A stretch of DNA of 64,000 nucleotides from Microbulbifer sp. YPW1 (GTDB taxonomy: Bacteria > Pseudomonadota > Gammaproteobacteria > Pseudomonadales > Cellvibrionaceae): positions 4,414,001 through 4,478,000 of the forward strand of contig NZ_CP055157.1 in NCBI RefSeq assembly GCF_013367775.1, in the 5' to 3' direction. The number at the start of each line of letters is the position of its first letter. Position 1 is the first letter of the stretch. A program made the translations under genes and the position numbers. This document shows positions 7,870 through 16,887 of the stretch, in pieces. Below the pieces are notes generated by a model. That model had not been told where the DNA came from and did no database searches. It saw nothing but the letters and a program-made list of their open reading frames with translations.

Positions 7870-9600
7870 TCAGAGGGGATGGATATGGCTGACCATCAGC
7901 TGCAAGGACTGCCGCCCGCGAAACTCATTGATATCCAGCTTGAATGCCAGCTGGACTTTCTCCACCTGGGCCGGCCAGAAGTCCGTATCGATGTTGAATG
8001 CAATAGCATCCAGCGCCTGTTGTGGCGCGGCCACGGGTGCAACCACCATTTTCAGGTGCCGCTCGCCGACGATACGCTGCTGTAACAGCAGGAACTCGCC
8101 ATCGAATTCCGGCTCCGGGAACGCCTGCCCCCAGGGTGCACAGGCGCGCAGTATCGCCGCGGTCTCCATGGAGAACTCCTGTGGCTGCAATTCGCCATCT
8201 GTCTCTATCACCGCCTGCAATTGCGACTCATTGAGACGCCGGCGCACTGCCCGCTCGAAAGCCTCGGTAAACGCCGGCAGGTTTTCCGCCGGCAAACTCA
8301 GCCCGGCAGCCATGGCGTGGCCGCCAAATTTGCTGATCAATTGCGGGTGGGTCGCCGCCACATCACTCAGCGCATCGCGAATATGCAAACCGGGAATAGA
8401 ACGCGCGGACCCCTTGATCAGATTATTGTCACCATCGGCAAACGCGATCACCGGACGGTGGAATTTTTCCTTGATACGGCTGGCGAGAATCCCTACCACT
8501 CCCTGGTGCCAGGCGCCGTCATACAGGCACAGGCTCCAGGGCAAACCCTCTTCCGCAAGCTGCAGTTTTTCCAGTGCCGCCATTGCCTCCCGCTGCATGC
8601 CCGCCTCGATCGCCTTGCGATCGCGATTGAGACTGTCGAGCTCCGCCGCCAGCTCGCGGGCTTCTTCCGGGTCCCGGGTCAACAGACAGCGGATGCCTGT
8701 ACCGATATCGTCCAGGCGACCCGCCGCATTGATACGCGGCCCCAGAATAAACCCGATATCCGTGGTCGACAGGCGCGCACGATCCCGCCCCGCCACATCC
8801 ATTAGCGCCTGGATACCCGGACGGCAGCGACCGGCGCGGATTCGCGCGATCCCCTGATGCACCAGCACACGGTTGTTGTGATCCAGTGGCACCAGATCCG
8901 CCACGGTACCCAGCGCCACCAGGTCCAGGTACTCCGCCATATTGGGCGCGGGGATACCGGCTTCCTCGAACCATCCCCGGGCCTGCAATACACTTTTCAG
9001 CCTGCTCAGCAGATAGAAAATGACACCGACCCCAGCGAGATTCTTGCTCGGGAAGTCGCAATCGGGCTGGTTGGGATTGACGATGGCATCCGCGTCGGGA
9101 AGCTCACTGCCGGGAAGATGGTGATCGGTCACGATGACCTTGAGGCCCGCTTCGCGCGCGGCGGCCACCCCATCAATGCTGCTGATGCCGTTATCGACGG
9201 TGATCAACAGGTCTGGATTGTATTCCCGCGCCACCTCGACAATTTCCGGGGTCAGGCCATAGCCGAACTCAAAGCGGTTGGGCACCAGGAAGTCCACCGG
9301 TCCGGCACCGAGCGCCCCCAGAGCCAGCACTGACAGGGTGCTGCTGGTGGCCCCATCGGCATCGAAGTCGCCGACGATCAGGATTTTCTCTTGACCGCGC
9401 ACGGCGTCCACCAGCAGGTTGACCGCCGCCTCGACCCCGCGCATGGAAGCGGGACTGTGCAATCGTGTCAGTTGATGATCCAGCTCGTCATCGCTGGCGA
9501 CGCCGCGCCCCAGCAATACCCGCTGCAGAATCTCTGGTGTAGAGGAAGTAAAACGGCCAGAGGACAAATCCACTGGCCGTCTTCGAATAATCGCGTTCAT
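7870..9600 (-). CDS. recJ: Single-stranded-DNA-specific 5'-3' exonuclease RecJ
   Basis: Degrades single-stranded DNA from the 5' end in RecF-pathway recombination, base excision and mismatch repair. The 576-residue protein has the DHH phosphoesterase core with DFDADG (Asp78, Asp80, Asp82), VTDHH (about 158-161) and a downstream GGHAMAAGLSL motif of the DHHA1 domain. The C-terminal OB domain is present. Same strand and cluster as xerD, dsbC, hom and thrC, the order found in pseudomonads. Confidence 0.97.
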   Translation of the reverse strand: MNAIIRRRPVDLSSGRFTSSTPEILQRVLLGRGVASDDELDHQLTRLHSPASMRGVEAAVNLLVDAVRGQEKILIVGDFDADGATSSTLSVLALGALGAGPVDFLVPNRFEFGYGLTPEIVEVAREYNPDLLITVDNGISSIDGVAAAREAGLKVIVTDHHLPGSELPDADAIVNPNQPDCDFPSKNLAGVGVIFYLLSRLKSVLQARGWFEEAGIPAPNMAEYLDLVALGTVADLVPLDHNNRVLVHQGIARIRAGRCRPGIQALMDVAGRDRARLSTTDIGFILGPRINAAGRLDDIGTGIRCLLTRDPEEARELAAELDSLNRDRKAIEAGMQREAMAALEKLQLAEEGLPWSLCLYDGAWHQGVVGILASRIKEKFHRPVIAFADGDNNLIKGSARSIPGLHIRDALSDVAATHPQLISKFGGHAMAAGLSLPAENLPAFTEAFERAVRRRLNESQLQAVIETDGELQPQEFSMETAAILRACAPWGQAFPEPEFDGEFLLLQQRIVGERHLKMVVAPVAAPQQALDAIAFNIDTDFWPAQVEKVQLAFKLDINEFRGRQSLQLMVSHIHPL

Positions 9601-9697
9601 CGCATCCGGTCGCTGTCGGTTTTATGGTTCCTGAGTTTACCGGTATTCCCCGGCAAACTGCCATTCTATCGCCGACCGGCTGCGGCTCAAGCAGCGC

Positions 9698-11089
9698 TTA
9701 GCCCAGAGCGCTTGAGATAAAATCGTGTACCGCAGAAAGGTCGTTTTGCAGAACTTGCATCCGCTCCTCCCGTTGCAGCAGGTCCTGCATATGGTGGGGC
9801 AGCGGAACCTGGGTACCCGGCAGCGCCTTGTCCACGGCCTCGCTGAATTTGGCCGGGTGCGCCGTTGCCAGGCACACCATCGGCTCGGCCTTGGATTTGC
9901 GTGCGCGCCGCCCTGCTTCCACGCCGATGGCGGTATGCGGGTCCAGCAGGTATTCGGTGGACTCGAACACCTCGCGAATCACTTCAACAGTGCGCTCGTC
10001 CCCTACCCGCTCGGAGGCAAACAGGGTACGGGCTTTTTCCAGAACGCTGTCATCCAGCTTCAGCGGCGCGCTGCGATCTGCCAGCAGCTCCGCTACTGAC
10101 TCGCCATTGCGATCGTAGAGATCAAACAGCAGGCGCTCGAAGTTGCTGGACACCATGATATCCATACTCGGTGACAGGCTGTGCACCAGCGGCTTGGGTG
10201 AGTGGTCGTTGGCACTGATACAACGGTGCAGAATATCGTTGGCGTTGGTGGCGATCACCAGCTGGTTGATCGGCAGGCCCATACCCCGCGCCAGGTATCC
10301 GGCAAAAATATCCCCGAAGTTGCCGGTCGGCACAGAGAAATTCACCGGACGGTACGGACCACCGAGACTCAGCGACGCGTAGAAGTAATAGACGATCTGG
10401 GCCATGATCCGCGCCCAGTTGATGGAGTTCACCGCAACCAGGCGGCGGCCATCGGGCAGGAAAGACTGATCCGCAAAGCTGGCTTTGACCATATTCTGGC
10501 AATCGTCGAAATTGCCTTCCAGCGCGATGTTGTAGACGTTGTCCGACAGCACCGTGGTCATCTGCTTGCGCTGCACCTCGGATACCCGGTTGTGCGGATG
10601 CAGGATGAAGATGTCGATGTTCTCGCAGTGACGGCAACCCTCGATCGCTGCAGAACCGGTATCCCCGGACGTGGCGCCCAGCACTACCACTTTTTCGCCG
10701 CGCTTTTTCAGCAACAGGTCGAACAATTGCCCCAGGAACTGCAGGGCGAAATCCTTGAACGCCAGGGTCGGCCCCTGGAACAGTTCCATCACCCACTCGT
10801 TGTGATCGGTCTGCACCAGCGGCGCGATCGCGGTATGGCGGAAATTAGCGTAGGCGCGGTCGATGATGCCGCGCATTTCGTCTTCAGTAAGATCTTCGGA
10901 GACGAACGGCCACATAATGCGGAATGCCAGTTCCCGATAATCCAGCCCCGCCATCTCCGCAATTTCTTCGCGGCTGAAGGTGGGCAGTTTTTCGGGAACA
11001 TAAAGCCCGCCATCGCTGGCGAGGCCTGTGAGAACGGTATCGGCAAAGCTGAGAGACGGCGCGCGGCCGCGGGTGCTGACAAATTTCAC
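9698..11089 (-). CDS. thrC: Threonine synthase
   Basis: Converts O-phosphohomoserine to threonine with pyridoxal phosphate, the last step of threonine synthesis. The 463-residue length fits the longer gammaproteobacterial class. The cofactor lysine is Lys112 in GPTLAFKDFALQF, and the N-terminal signature FVSTRGRAPSLSF is typical. It lies 86 bases after hom on the same strand, with a strong hairpin between them. The product can serve protein synthesis and isoleucine formation. Confidence 0.97.
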   Translation of the reverse strand: MKFVSTRGRAPSLSFADTVLTGLASDGGLYVPEKLPTFSREEIAEMAGLDYRELAFRIMWPFVSEDLTEDEMRGIIDRAYANFRHTAIAPLVQTDHNEWVMELFQGPTLAFKDFALQFLGQLFDLLLKKRGEKVVVLGATSGDTGSAAIEGCRHCENIDIFILHPHNRVSEVQRKQMTTVLSDNVYNIALEGNFDDCQNMVKASFADQSFLPDGRRLVAVNSINWARIMAQIVYYFYASLSLGGPYRPVNFSVPTGNFGDIFAGYLARGMGLPINQLVIATNANDILHRCISANDHSPKPLVHSLSPSMDIMVSSNFERLLFDLYDRNGESVAELLADRSAPLKLDDSVLEKARTLFASERVGDERTVEVIREVFESTEYLLDPHTAIGVEAGRRARKSKAEPMVCLATAHPAKFSEAVDKALPGTQVPLPHHMQDLLQREERMQVLQNDLSAVHDFISSALG

Positions 11090-11128
11090 GGTGTTGTACT
11101 GATCTGAATAATTCTTGATAGGGGGAAT

Positions 11129-11151
11129 GAGGTGGGCGCAGCGCCCACCTC
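11129..11151 (-). other. Strong GC-rich hairpin between hom and thrC
   Basis: GAGGTGGGCGC and GCGCCCACCTC form a perfect inverted repeat with almost no loop. No T-run follows on either strand, so it is not a standard intrinsic terminator. It may stabilise or partly attenuate the hom-thrC transcript. Confidence 0.4.
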
Positions 11152-11175
11152 AAATACATAAATTGCTGAATCGGA

Positions 11176-12543
11176 TCAGCCGAGGGTCTCGACGCGAATG
11201 CGGACCACAGGGCTCTGGATGCTGTCCAGCGCCTCGATCTGGTTGACCGCCTCTTGCAGCTGCGCTTCACGCGCGCGGCTGGTCAGTAGCACCACCGGCA
11301 CCAGCTCTTCATCTTCCGCCGGCTCGTGCTGGATCAGTGCCTCGATACTGATGCCCTGATCACTACAGATTTTTGCAACCTGAGACATGACGCCCGGTTT
11401 GTCGAACGCAGAAATACGCATGTAATAGCTGGTCTCGGCCTCAGACATGGGCAGAACATCGTCCAGATTTCCCTGGCTGTCCTGGGTCACACCCGCTAGC
11501 GGCACGCGCTGGTCGGGGCGCACATTCAAGGTACGCGCCACATCGACAATATCCGCAATCACTGCAGAGGCCGTCGCCTCGGCACCAGCGCCGGCACCGT
11601 AATACAGGGTCGGCCCCACGGCATCGCCATTGACCAGCACCGCGTTCATCACACCGTTCACATTAGCGATCAGGCGACGCTGGGGAATCAGGGTCGGGTG
11701 TACGCGCAGTTCCACACCATCGTTGGTGCGCCGCGCAATACCCAGATGCTTGATACGGTAACCCAGTTCATCAGCGTACTGGATATCCTCTTTGGCAACA
11801 CCGCTAATCCCCTCGGTGTACACCTTGTCAAATGCCAGCGGCACGCCGAAGGCCAGCGACGCCATGATCACCAGCTTGTGCGCTGCGTCGATACCTTCCA
11901 CGTCAAAAGTCGGATCCGCCTCGGCGTATCCCAGTGCCTGGGCCTGGGCCAGCGCCTCGTCAAAACTGCGACCCTTCTCGCGCATTTCGGTCAGGATGTA
12001 GTTGCCGGTTCCGTTGATGATCCCCGCCAGCCACTGGATGCGGTTACCGACAAGACCTTCGCGCAGGGATTTGATGATCGGGATGCCACCGGCGACTGCG
12101 GCCTCATAGGCAATGGTGACGCCCTTGTCGGCGGCTGCAGCAAACAGTTCGTTGCCGTGCTCGGCGATCAAAGCCTTGTTTGCGGTAACCACGTGCTTGC
12201 CGTTGGCGATGGCCGTAAGCACCAGTTCACGGGCCACGGTGGTGCCTCCGATCAGCTCAACTACAACGTCGACATCGGGGTTGTTGACCACATCGAATAT
12301 TTCGCGGGTGACGTTCAGGCCACTGGTATCGCAATCCGGGTTATCACGTCGCGCGCCAATCTGGACGATCTCTACAGCGCGGCCACAGCGCGCAGCGATT
12401 TCCTCACAGTTCCGCGCCATGACATTGACCGTACCGCTACCTACGGTCCCGAGACCACAAATACCGATACGTACCGCGGGCAGGCTGCCCACAGATTTTG
12501 AATTTTCTACTACCTTGGTGGCTTCGTCGGCAAATGCGCTCAC
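11176..12543 (-). CDS. hom: Homoserine dehydrogenase
   Basis: Reduces aspartate semialdehyde to homoserine with NAD(P)H, leading to threonine and methionine. An N-terminal Rossmann motif GICGLGTVGSGT is followed by the catalytic homoserine dehydrogenase domain and a C-terminal ACT domain (about the last 80 residues) that usually senses threonine. I place the start at GTG 12543, giving 455 residues, because GGAGG lies six bases upstream. An ATG at 12576 lies upstream of that ribosome-binding site. About 24 residues still precede the usual family start. This is a monofunctional enzyme without an aspartokinase domain. Confidence 0.95.
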   Translation of the reverse strand: MSAFADEATKVVENSKSVGSLPAVRIGICGLGTVGSGTVNVMARNCEEIAARCGRAVEIVQIGARRDNPDCDTSGLNVTREIFDVVNNPDVDVVVELIGGTTVARELVLTAIANGKHVVTANKALIAEHGNELFAAAADKGVTIAYEAAVAGGIPIIKSLREGLVGNRIQWLAGIINGTGNYILTEMREKGRSFDEALAQAQALGYAEADPTFDVEGIDAAHKLVIMASLAFGVPLAFDKVYTEGISGVAKEDIQYADELGYRIKHLGIARRTNDGVELRVHPTLIPQRRLIANVNGVMNAVLVNGDAVGPTLYYGAGAGAEATASAVIADIVDVARTLNVRPDQRVPLAGVTQDSQGNLDDVLPMSEAETSYYMRISAFDKPGVMSQVAKICSDQGISIEALIQHEPAEDEELVPVVLLTSRAREAQLQEAVNQIEALDSIQSPVVRIRVETLG

Positions 12544-12615
12544 AACATCCCTCCGCGCATGACTCTTATGGAACACAGCGCAATAACTGGCGTTTAAATC
12601 AAAAAAAGGTCGACA

Positions 12616-12645
12616 ACCTTACTGAGATCGGGGGGAAATTGTCAA
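12616..12645 (-). promoter_or_regulatory. Candidate hom promoter
   Basis: A perfect -35 TTGACA (12640-12645, minus strand) is followed after 18 bases by a weak -10, TAAGGT (12616-12621). It lies about 75-100 bases before the hom start. The -10 is doubtful. Confidence 0.35.
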
Positions 12646-12707
12646 TTAAATTGCGCAGAGCGGTCAAATATCCACCGCCGCGCTACTCCACCCGTATCCC
12701 ATAATGC

Positions 12708-12733
12708 AGAAGGCCGGCAATTGCCGGCCTTCT
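12708..12733 (-). terminator. Possible terminator hairpin after dsbC
   Basis: AGAAGGCCGGCAA and its exact complement form a 26-base perfect inverted repeat just downstream of the dsbC stop. No clear T-run follows on the minus strand, so termination may be Rho-assisted or the hairpin may only protect the transcript end. Confidence 0.45.
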
Positions 12734-12759
12734 CAGGGTCATTCCGTCGGTACCGGGCT

Positions 12760-13509
12760 TCAGATACCCAGCGCCTTGGCCAGGGTGTCCGGCGGCAGGT
12801 AGCCGGGCACCACGGTACCATCTTCCATCACAATCGTGGGCGTTCCGCGCACATCGATCACTTCGTTACCCATTTTGTACTGAGCCGCCACCGGATTGTT
12901 CTTGCAGACATCCAAGGGCACATTCTTGCGGTTCTTCAGGTCAGTGAGCGTCTGGTTGGGATCGTCAGCACACCACGCGGTGGCGATCTTGCGATAGCCC
13001 ACGGAATTCAGGCCCGCGCGGGGAAAGGCCAGATAGCGCACTTCGATACCCATACGGTTCAGCTTGGGGACATCGTCGTGCAGCTTGCGGCAATAACCGC
13101 AGTCCACATCGGTGAACACGTAGATATGTGCCTTGGTTTCGCCCTTGGGGGAAAACACGATCATATCTTTCAGATCCTGCTCTCCCATCACCTCTGCACG
13201 GTGGCGACCGCGACGCTGCTCGGACAGGTTAACCACCTTCTGTGGCCCCAGCTCAAACAGGTCGCCGGCAATAAAGTGACCGCCATCTTTGGAGACGAAC
13301 AGCACATTGCCGCCATTCACATCCACCTCGTACAGGCCGGGAACCGGGCTCTCACGCACATCCCCGAAATTCGCCTGCGGATTCCCCGCGGCAAGCTTGG
13401 CCTTGATCTGCTTGGCTGTGGCGGCGTCCACGTCCGCAACGGCAGCCTGCCCCAACAATAAAGATGCGGTGGCAACGAGCGCAGAGAGTGGCTTGGCAAG
13501 AAAGGTCAT
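12760..13509 (-). CDS. dsbC: Thiol:disulfide interchange protein DsbC
   Basis: Periplasmic disulfide isomerase that repairs wrongly paired cysteines; kept reduced by DsbD. The 249-residue protein has a signal peptide ending near ALVATASLLLGQAAVA, an N-terminal dimerisation domain (about 27-90), and a thioredoxin fold with active-site CGYC (Cys137-Cys140). A second cysteine pair occurs in TAWCADD and LDVCKNN, as in E. coli DsbC. It follows xerD on the same strand, the conserved order. Confidence 0.96.
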   Translation of the reverse strand: MTFLAKPLSALVATASLLLGQAAVADVDAATAKQIKAKLAAGNPQANFGDVRESPVPGLYEVDVNGGNVLFVSKDGGHFIAGDLFELGPQKVVNLSEQRRGRHRAEVMGEQDLKDMIVFSPKGETKAHIYVFTDVDCGYCRKLHDDVPKLNRMGIEVRYLAFPRAGLNSVGYRKIATAWCADDPNQTLTDLKNRKNVPLDVCKNNPVAAQYKMGNEVIDVRGTPTIVMEDGTVVPGYLPPDTLAKALGI

Positions 13510-13649
13510 GATTCGGTTCGCTCCAGATTATTCGTCATTCTTCGACAGCGCTTGCGGTCGTGGGTTCAGCCCAGTATGGCACCTGTCTCTTGTATTCGAG
13601 CAGTTAGTGCGCGTTTTACTACATGCACGGCGCAATTACCACGCACCAA

Positions 13650-14552
13650 TTACCCGCGGGGATGGTGTTCGCCGTGTAGAGCCTGCAATCTGGCCCGGGC
13701 CACCGCGGTATATATCTGTGTCGTGGACAGATCCGAGTGCCCCAGCAGCAGCTGGACAACCCTCAGGTCTGCGCCGTGATTCAACAGGTGTGTGGCAAAG
13801 GCGTGGCGCAGGGTATGCGGGGACAACGGCTTATCGATACCCGCAACCTTTGCCCAGTGCTTGATGCGGTACCAGAACGTCTGACGGGTCATGGCGGCCC
13901 CGCCGCGACCGGGAAAACAGGCGTCACTCTCCCCCATTGCCAGCAGCTGCGGACGGGCCGTGCCCAGGTATCTCTCCAGCCAGCGCTCAGCCGCGCGCCC
14001 CATGGGCACCAGTCGCTCCTTGCGCCCCTTGCCATACACGCGCACCACACCCTGACGCAGATTCAGTTGCGACAGGCTCAGCCCTACCAGCTCACTAACC
14101 CGCAGCCCGCAGGCGTAGAGCAACTCAAGCATGGCCCTGTCCCGCAGACCAATCGGGGTCTCGGTATCCGGGGCCTCCAGCAGCAGCTCAACATCGCCCT
14201 CCGAAAGCGATTTCGGCAACGGCTTGGGTATTTTGGGATTGTCCACTAGCGCCACCGGGTCATGCTCTATCATCCCCTGGCGCAGACAGTGACGGTAAAA
14301 GCTGCGCAGTGCGGCCAGCGCCCTGGCGCTGGAGCGCGCTGACTGCCCCGCCTCGTGACGACTGCCGAGATAGGTCAGGATATCCTCGCGAATGACCTGA
14401 CCGAGGTCTTTGCCGACGCAGGTGCAGTACTCAGCAAATGCGTTCAGGTCGCGACCATAGGCCGCGCGAGTGTGCTCACTGACCCCGCGCTCGGCCCACA
14501 GCATATCGAGCCAGGCGGTAATCAGTCCTTGTGGATTGTGGAAGTTGCTCAT
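13650..14552 (-). CDS. xerD: Site-specific tyrosine recombinase XerD
   Basis: Resolves chromosome dimers at dif together with XerC under FtsK control. The protein has 300 residues from ATG 14552. An N-terminal SAM-like DNA-binding domain (about 8-95) precedes the catalytic domain with Arg151, Lys175, His246, Arg249, His272 and the nucleophile Tyr281 (in TTQIYT). An upstream ATG at 14597 would begin inside the rplS terminator and is unlikely. The XerD rather than XerC assignment rests on the length and the dsbC-recJ neighbourhood. Confidence 0.95.
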   Translation of the reverse strand: MSNFHNPQGLITAWLDMLWAERGVSEHTRAAYGRDLNAFAEYCTCVGKDLGQVIREDILTYLGSRHEAGQSARSSARALAALRSFYRHCLRQGMIEHDPVALVDNPKIPKPLPKSLSEGDVELLLEAPDTETPIGLRDRAMLELLYACGLRVSELVGLSLSQLNLRQGVVRVYGKGRKERLVPMGRAAERWLERYLGTARPQLLAMGESDACFPGRGGAAMTRQTFWYRIKHWAKVAGIDKPLSPHTLRHAFATHLLNHGADLRVVQLLLGHSDLSTTQIYTAVARARLQALHGEHHPRG

Positions 14553-14597
14553 CGCGCCATTAAAGCACAGGCCTCCCCGTGCGGTTTCTTCAGGCAT

Positions 14598-14626
14598 AAA
14601 AAAACCGGAGACAAGCTCCGGTTTTT
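14598..14626 (-). terminator. Terminator after rplS
   Basis: AAAACCGGAG and CTCCGGTTTT form a 10-bp stem with loop ACAAG, and on the minus strand a T-run follows. It ends the rpsP-rimM-trmD-rplS operon just before xerD. Confidence 0.85.
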
Positions 14627-14642
14627 CGTGTCGCAGGAAAAC

Positions 14643-14993
14643 TCAGCCGAGCTTTTCCTTGATGCGAGCTGCCTTACCAGTCAGGTTGCGCAAGTAGTAC
14701 AACTTGGCCTGGCGAACGTCACCACGACGCTTCACAGCAATGCTATCTACCAGCGGGCTGTGGGTCTGGAAGGTACGCTCAACACCAACACCGTGAGAGA
14801 TCTTGCGCACGGTGAAAGAGGAGTTCAGGCCGCGGTTACGCTTGCCAATCACAACGCCTTCAAACGCCTGCAGACGCTCGCGGTTACCTTCTTTTACCTT
14901 TACCTGAACGACAATGGTGTCGCCCGGGGCAAATTCAGGCAGTTCGGCTTTGAGCTGTTCAGTTTCCAGCTGCTGGATGATTTTGTTGGTCAT
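14643..14993 (-). CDS. rplS: 50S ribosomal protein L19
   Basis: Large-subunit protein near the 30S interface. The 116-residue length is typical, and the N-terminus [15 protein letters not shown] and the stretch [17 protein letters not shown] are family signatures. It is the last gene of the rpsP-rimM-trmD-rplS operon and is followed by an intrinsic terminator. Confidence 0.98.
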   Translation of the reverse strand: MTNKIIQQLETEQLKAELPEFAPGDTIVVQVKVKEGNRERLQAFEGVVIGKRNRGLNSSFTVRKISHGVGVERTFQTHSPLVDSIAVKRRGDVRQAKLYYLRNLTGKAARIKEKLG

Positions 14994-15071
14994 TTGGAGT
15001 TCTCCAAAAGGGTTTTGTGTAGCCTCACGGCTAGATCACCGAATTACTCCCGCCTCCCGGCGAATTCGATA

Positions 15072-15839
15072 TTAATTCTGTTGCTCCGGTGGCACTTCCT
15101 GCAGGAACTCATCCAGCAGTTGCGCCTGTTCCGGAGTGAGCGCCAGCTTTTCCAGGAGGTCTGGCCGGCGCTGCTGCGTGCGACCCAAGGCCTGCTTGAG
15201 TCGCCAGCGGCGTATCTTTTCATGGTTACCGGAAAGCAGAACCTCCGGCACCTTTTCGCCGCGAAAATCTTCCGGGCGAGTATAGTGCGGGCAATCAAGC
15301 AACCCCTGGGCGAAAGAGTCTTCCACTGCCGACAGGTCGTGCCCGAGGGCGCCGGGTATCAAACGCGTAACCGCGTCCACCAGCACCATGGCAGCGAGCT
15401 CGCCACCACTGAGCACGTAGTCGCCAATCGACCACTCTTCATCAATCAGGGCGTCAACCAGTCGCTCATCCACCCCTTCGTAGCGCCCGGCCAAAAGAAC
15501 CAGGTTACCGCTGTGGGAAAGATGCTCGACTCCGGCCTGATCCAGCTGTCGCCCCTGGGGTGACAGATAAATCGACCGCGCGGGACCCGCCTCCTCTGCC
15601 CAGGCTCGCGCTTCGGAAAGCGCCTGGGACAACGGCTCAGCCAACATAACCATGCCGGGGCCACCGCCGTAAGGACGATCGTCCACAGTACGATGCCGGT
15701 CACTGGTGAAATCCCTGGGATTCCAGCAGCGCACTTCCAGCAGGCCGTCTTTGACCGCCCGCCCACTGATACCGTAGTCGGTCAGTGCGGAGAACATCTC
15801 CGGAAAGATGCTCACCAGGGCCACGCGCCTGGCCGCCAT
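15072..15839 (-). CDS. trmD: tRNA (guanine-37-N1)-methyltransferase
   Basis: Methylates G37 next to the anticodon using S-adenosylmethionine, preventing frameshifts. It is a SPOUT-fold enzyme with a trefoil knot; the knot region is visible as [17 protein letters not shown]. The start at ATG 15839 overlaps the rimM stop by one base (TGATG) and gives 255 residues beginning [16 protein letters not shown], which fits the family. A start six codons earlier at 15857 would overlap rimM further. Confidence 0.96.
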   Translation of the reverse strand: MAARRVALVSIFPEMFSALTDYGISGRAVKDGLLEVRCWNPRDFTSDRHRTVDDRPYGGGPGMVMLAEPLSQALSEARAWAEEAGPARSIYLSPQGRQLDQAGVEHLSHSGNLVLLAGRYEGVDERLVDALIDEEWSIGDYVLSGGELAAMVLVDAVTRLIPGALGHDLSAVEDSFAQGLLDCPHYTRPEDFRGEKVPEVLLSGNHEKIRRWRLKQALGRTQQRRPDLLEKLALTPEQAQLLDEFLQEVPPEQQN

Positions 15840-16399
15840 CAGAACTCGGGGTCCCAATCGACGGTAATCTGGCCCGCGTCGAGATCGACGCCCGTGATGA
15901 ATTCACCGGGCAGATACGGAATTAGGCGCTCGCGCCCGTCGTCACCGCCCCGCACCACCATCACATCGTTGGCACCGGTTTCCATCAGTCGCACCACTTC
16001 GCCGAAGCGGTATTCACGACCTTCAAACTGGCTCACCACCTGCAGACCCTGCAACTGGTGCCAGTAGTACTCGCCATCTTCCAGCTGCGGCATTTCACTG
16101 CCGGCAACTGCAATATCTCTCTGGCAGAACTGCGCCGCGAGATCGCGGTCGTCCACACCCTTGATATGCACGATCAGGCCCTTGCCGTGGCGCTTGCCTT
16201 CTTCGATATCAAGAGATTGCCACTGCCCTTCACCCTGCGCCCCGGCGGCCTGAAGCCACAATCGGGAAAAATGCAGGATATTGTCCATTGGCTCGGTAAA
16301 GGAGTGCACCTTAACCCAGCCCCGGACGCCGTACACCGAAGTGATACGTCCGACTGTGACCAGTTCTTCGCGATTTACCGAATGCTCAGCCACAGCCAT
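15839..16399 (-). CDS. rimM: 16S rRNA processing protein RimM
   Basis: Assembly factor for the head of the 30S subunit, binding S19. The 186-residue protein has an N-terminal beta-barrel beginning with [18 protein letters not shown] and a C-terminal PRC-barrel domain around residues 100-180. It sits between rpsP and trmD, overlapping trmD by one base, as in most gammaproteobacteria. Confidence 0.96.
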   Translation of the reverse strand: MAVAEHSVNREELVTVGRITSVYGVRGWVKVHSFTEPMDNILHFSRLWLQAAGAQGEGQWQSLDIEEGKRHGKGLIVHIKGVDDRDLAAQFCQRDIAVAGSEMPQLEDGEYYWHQLQGLQVVSQFEGREYRFGEVVRLMETGANDVMVVRGGDDGRERLIPYLPGEFITGVDLDAGQITVDWDPEF

Positions 16400-16433
16400 A
16401 CCCCGGATACAGACAAATGGGCAAAATCAGGGA

Positions 16434-16673
16434 TCAGGCAGATTCTTTCAGCAGCTTGCTGACGCGATCAGAAACCTGTGCGCCCTGGCCTACCCAGAAT
16501 TCAACGCGCTCACGGTCGATGCGCAGACGCTCTTCCTGACCACGGGCTACCGGGTTGAAGAAGCCAACACGCTCAATGAAACGACCGTCGCGGGATTTGC
16601 GGCTGTCAGTCACAGTCAGGTGATAAAACGGGCGCTTCTTTGCACCGCCACGAGCCAAACGAATGGTTACCAT
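16434..16673 (-). CDS. rpsP: 30S ribosomal protein S16
   Basis: Small-subunit assembly protein of 79 residues. The start is ATG 16673, with AGGA seven bases upstream; it begins [19 protein letters not shown], the family signature. A TTG eight codons earlier is not needed. First gene of the rpsP-rimM-trmD-rplS operon. Confidence 0.97.
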   Translation of the reverse strand: MVTIRLARGGAKKRPFYHLTVTDSRKSRDGRFIERVGFFNPVARGQEERLRIDRERVEFWVGQGAQVSDRVSKLLKESA

Positions 16674-16819
16674 GTAGCTATCCTGTAGTTTCAACACTCA
16701 CCGGTCACACTTTATGACCGGCATATCCCGCCTCACGGCGGTATTTCAGACATTTGCCGAGACAAAAATCTGCTTTTAAATCAATGCCCAGCGGCCAAGG
16801 GCCAGCTGAAAGGCGGCGT

Positions 16820-16825
16820 ATTCTA
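16820..16825 (-). promoter_or_regulatory. Candidate -10 of the rpsP operon promoter
   Basis: TAGAAT reads on the minus strand, followed by a GC-rich discriminator as in stringently controlled ribosomal promoters. No convincing -35 is visible. The leader would be about 140 bases. Confidence 0.35.
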
Positions 16826-16887
16826 ATGCACCCTTTACGGTTTGTATAGCAGCGAATAACACCGCCAGAATCGAGGGTGATTCCAGC

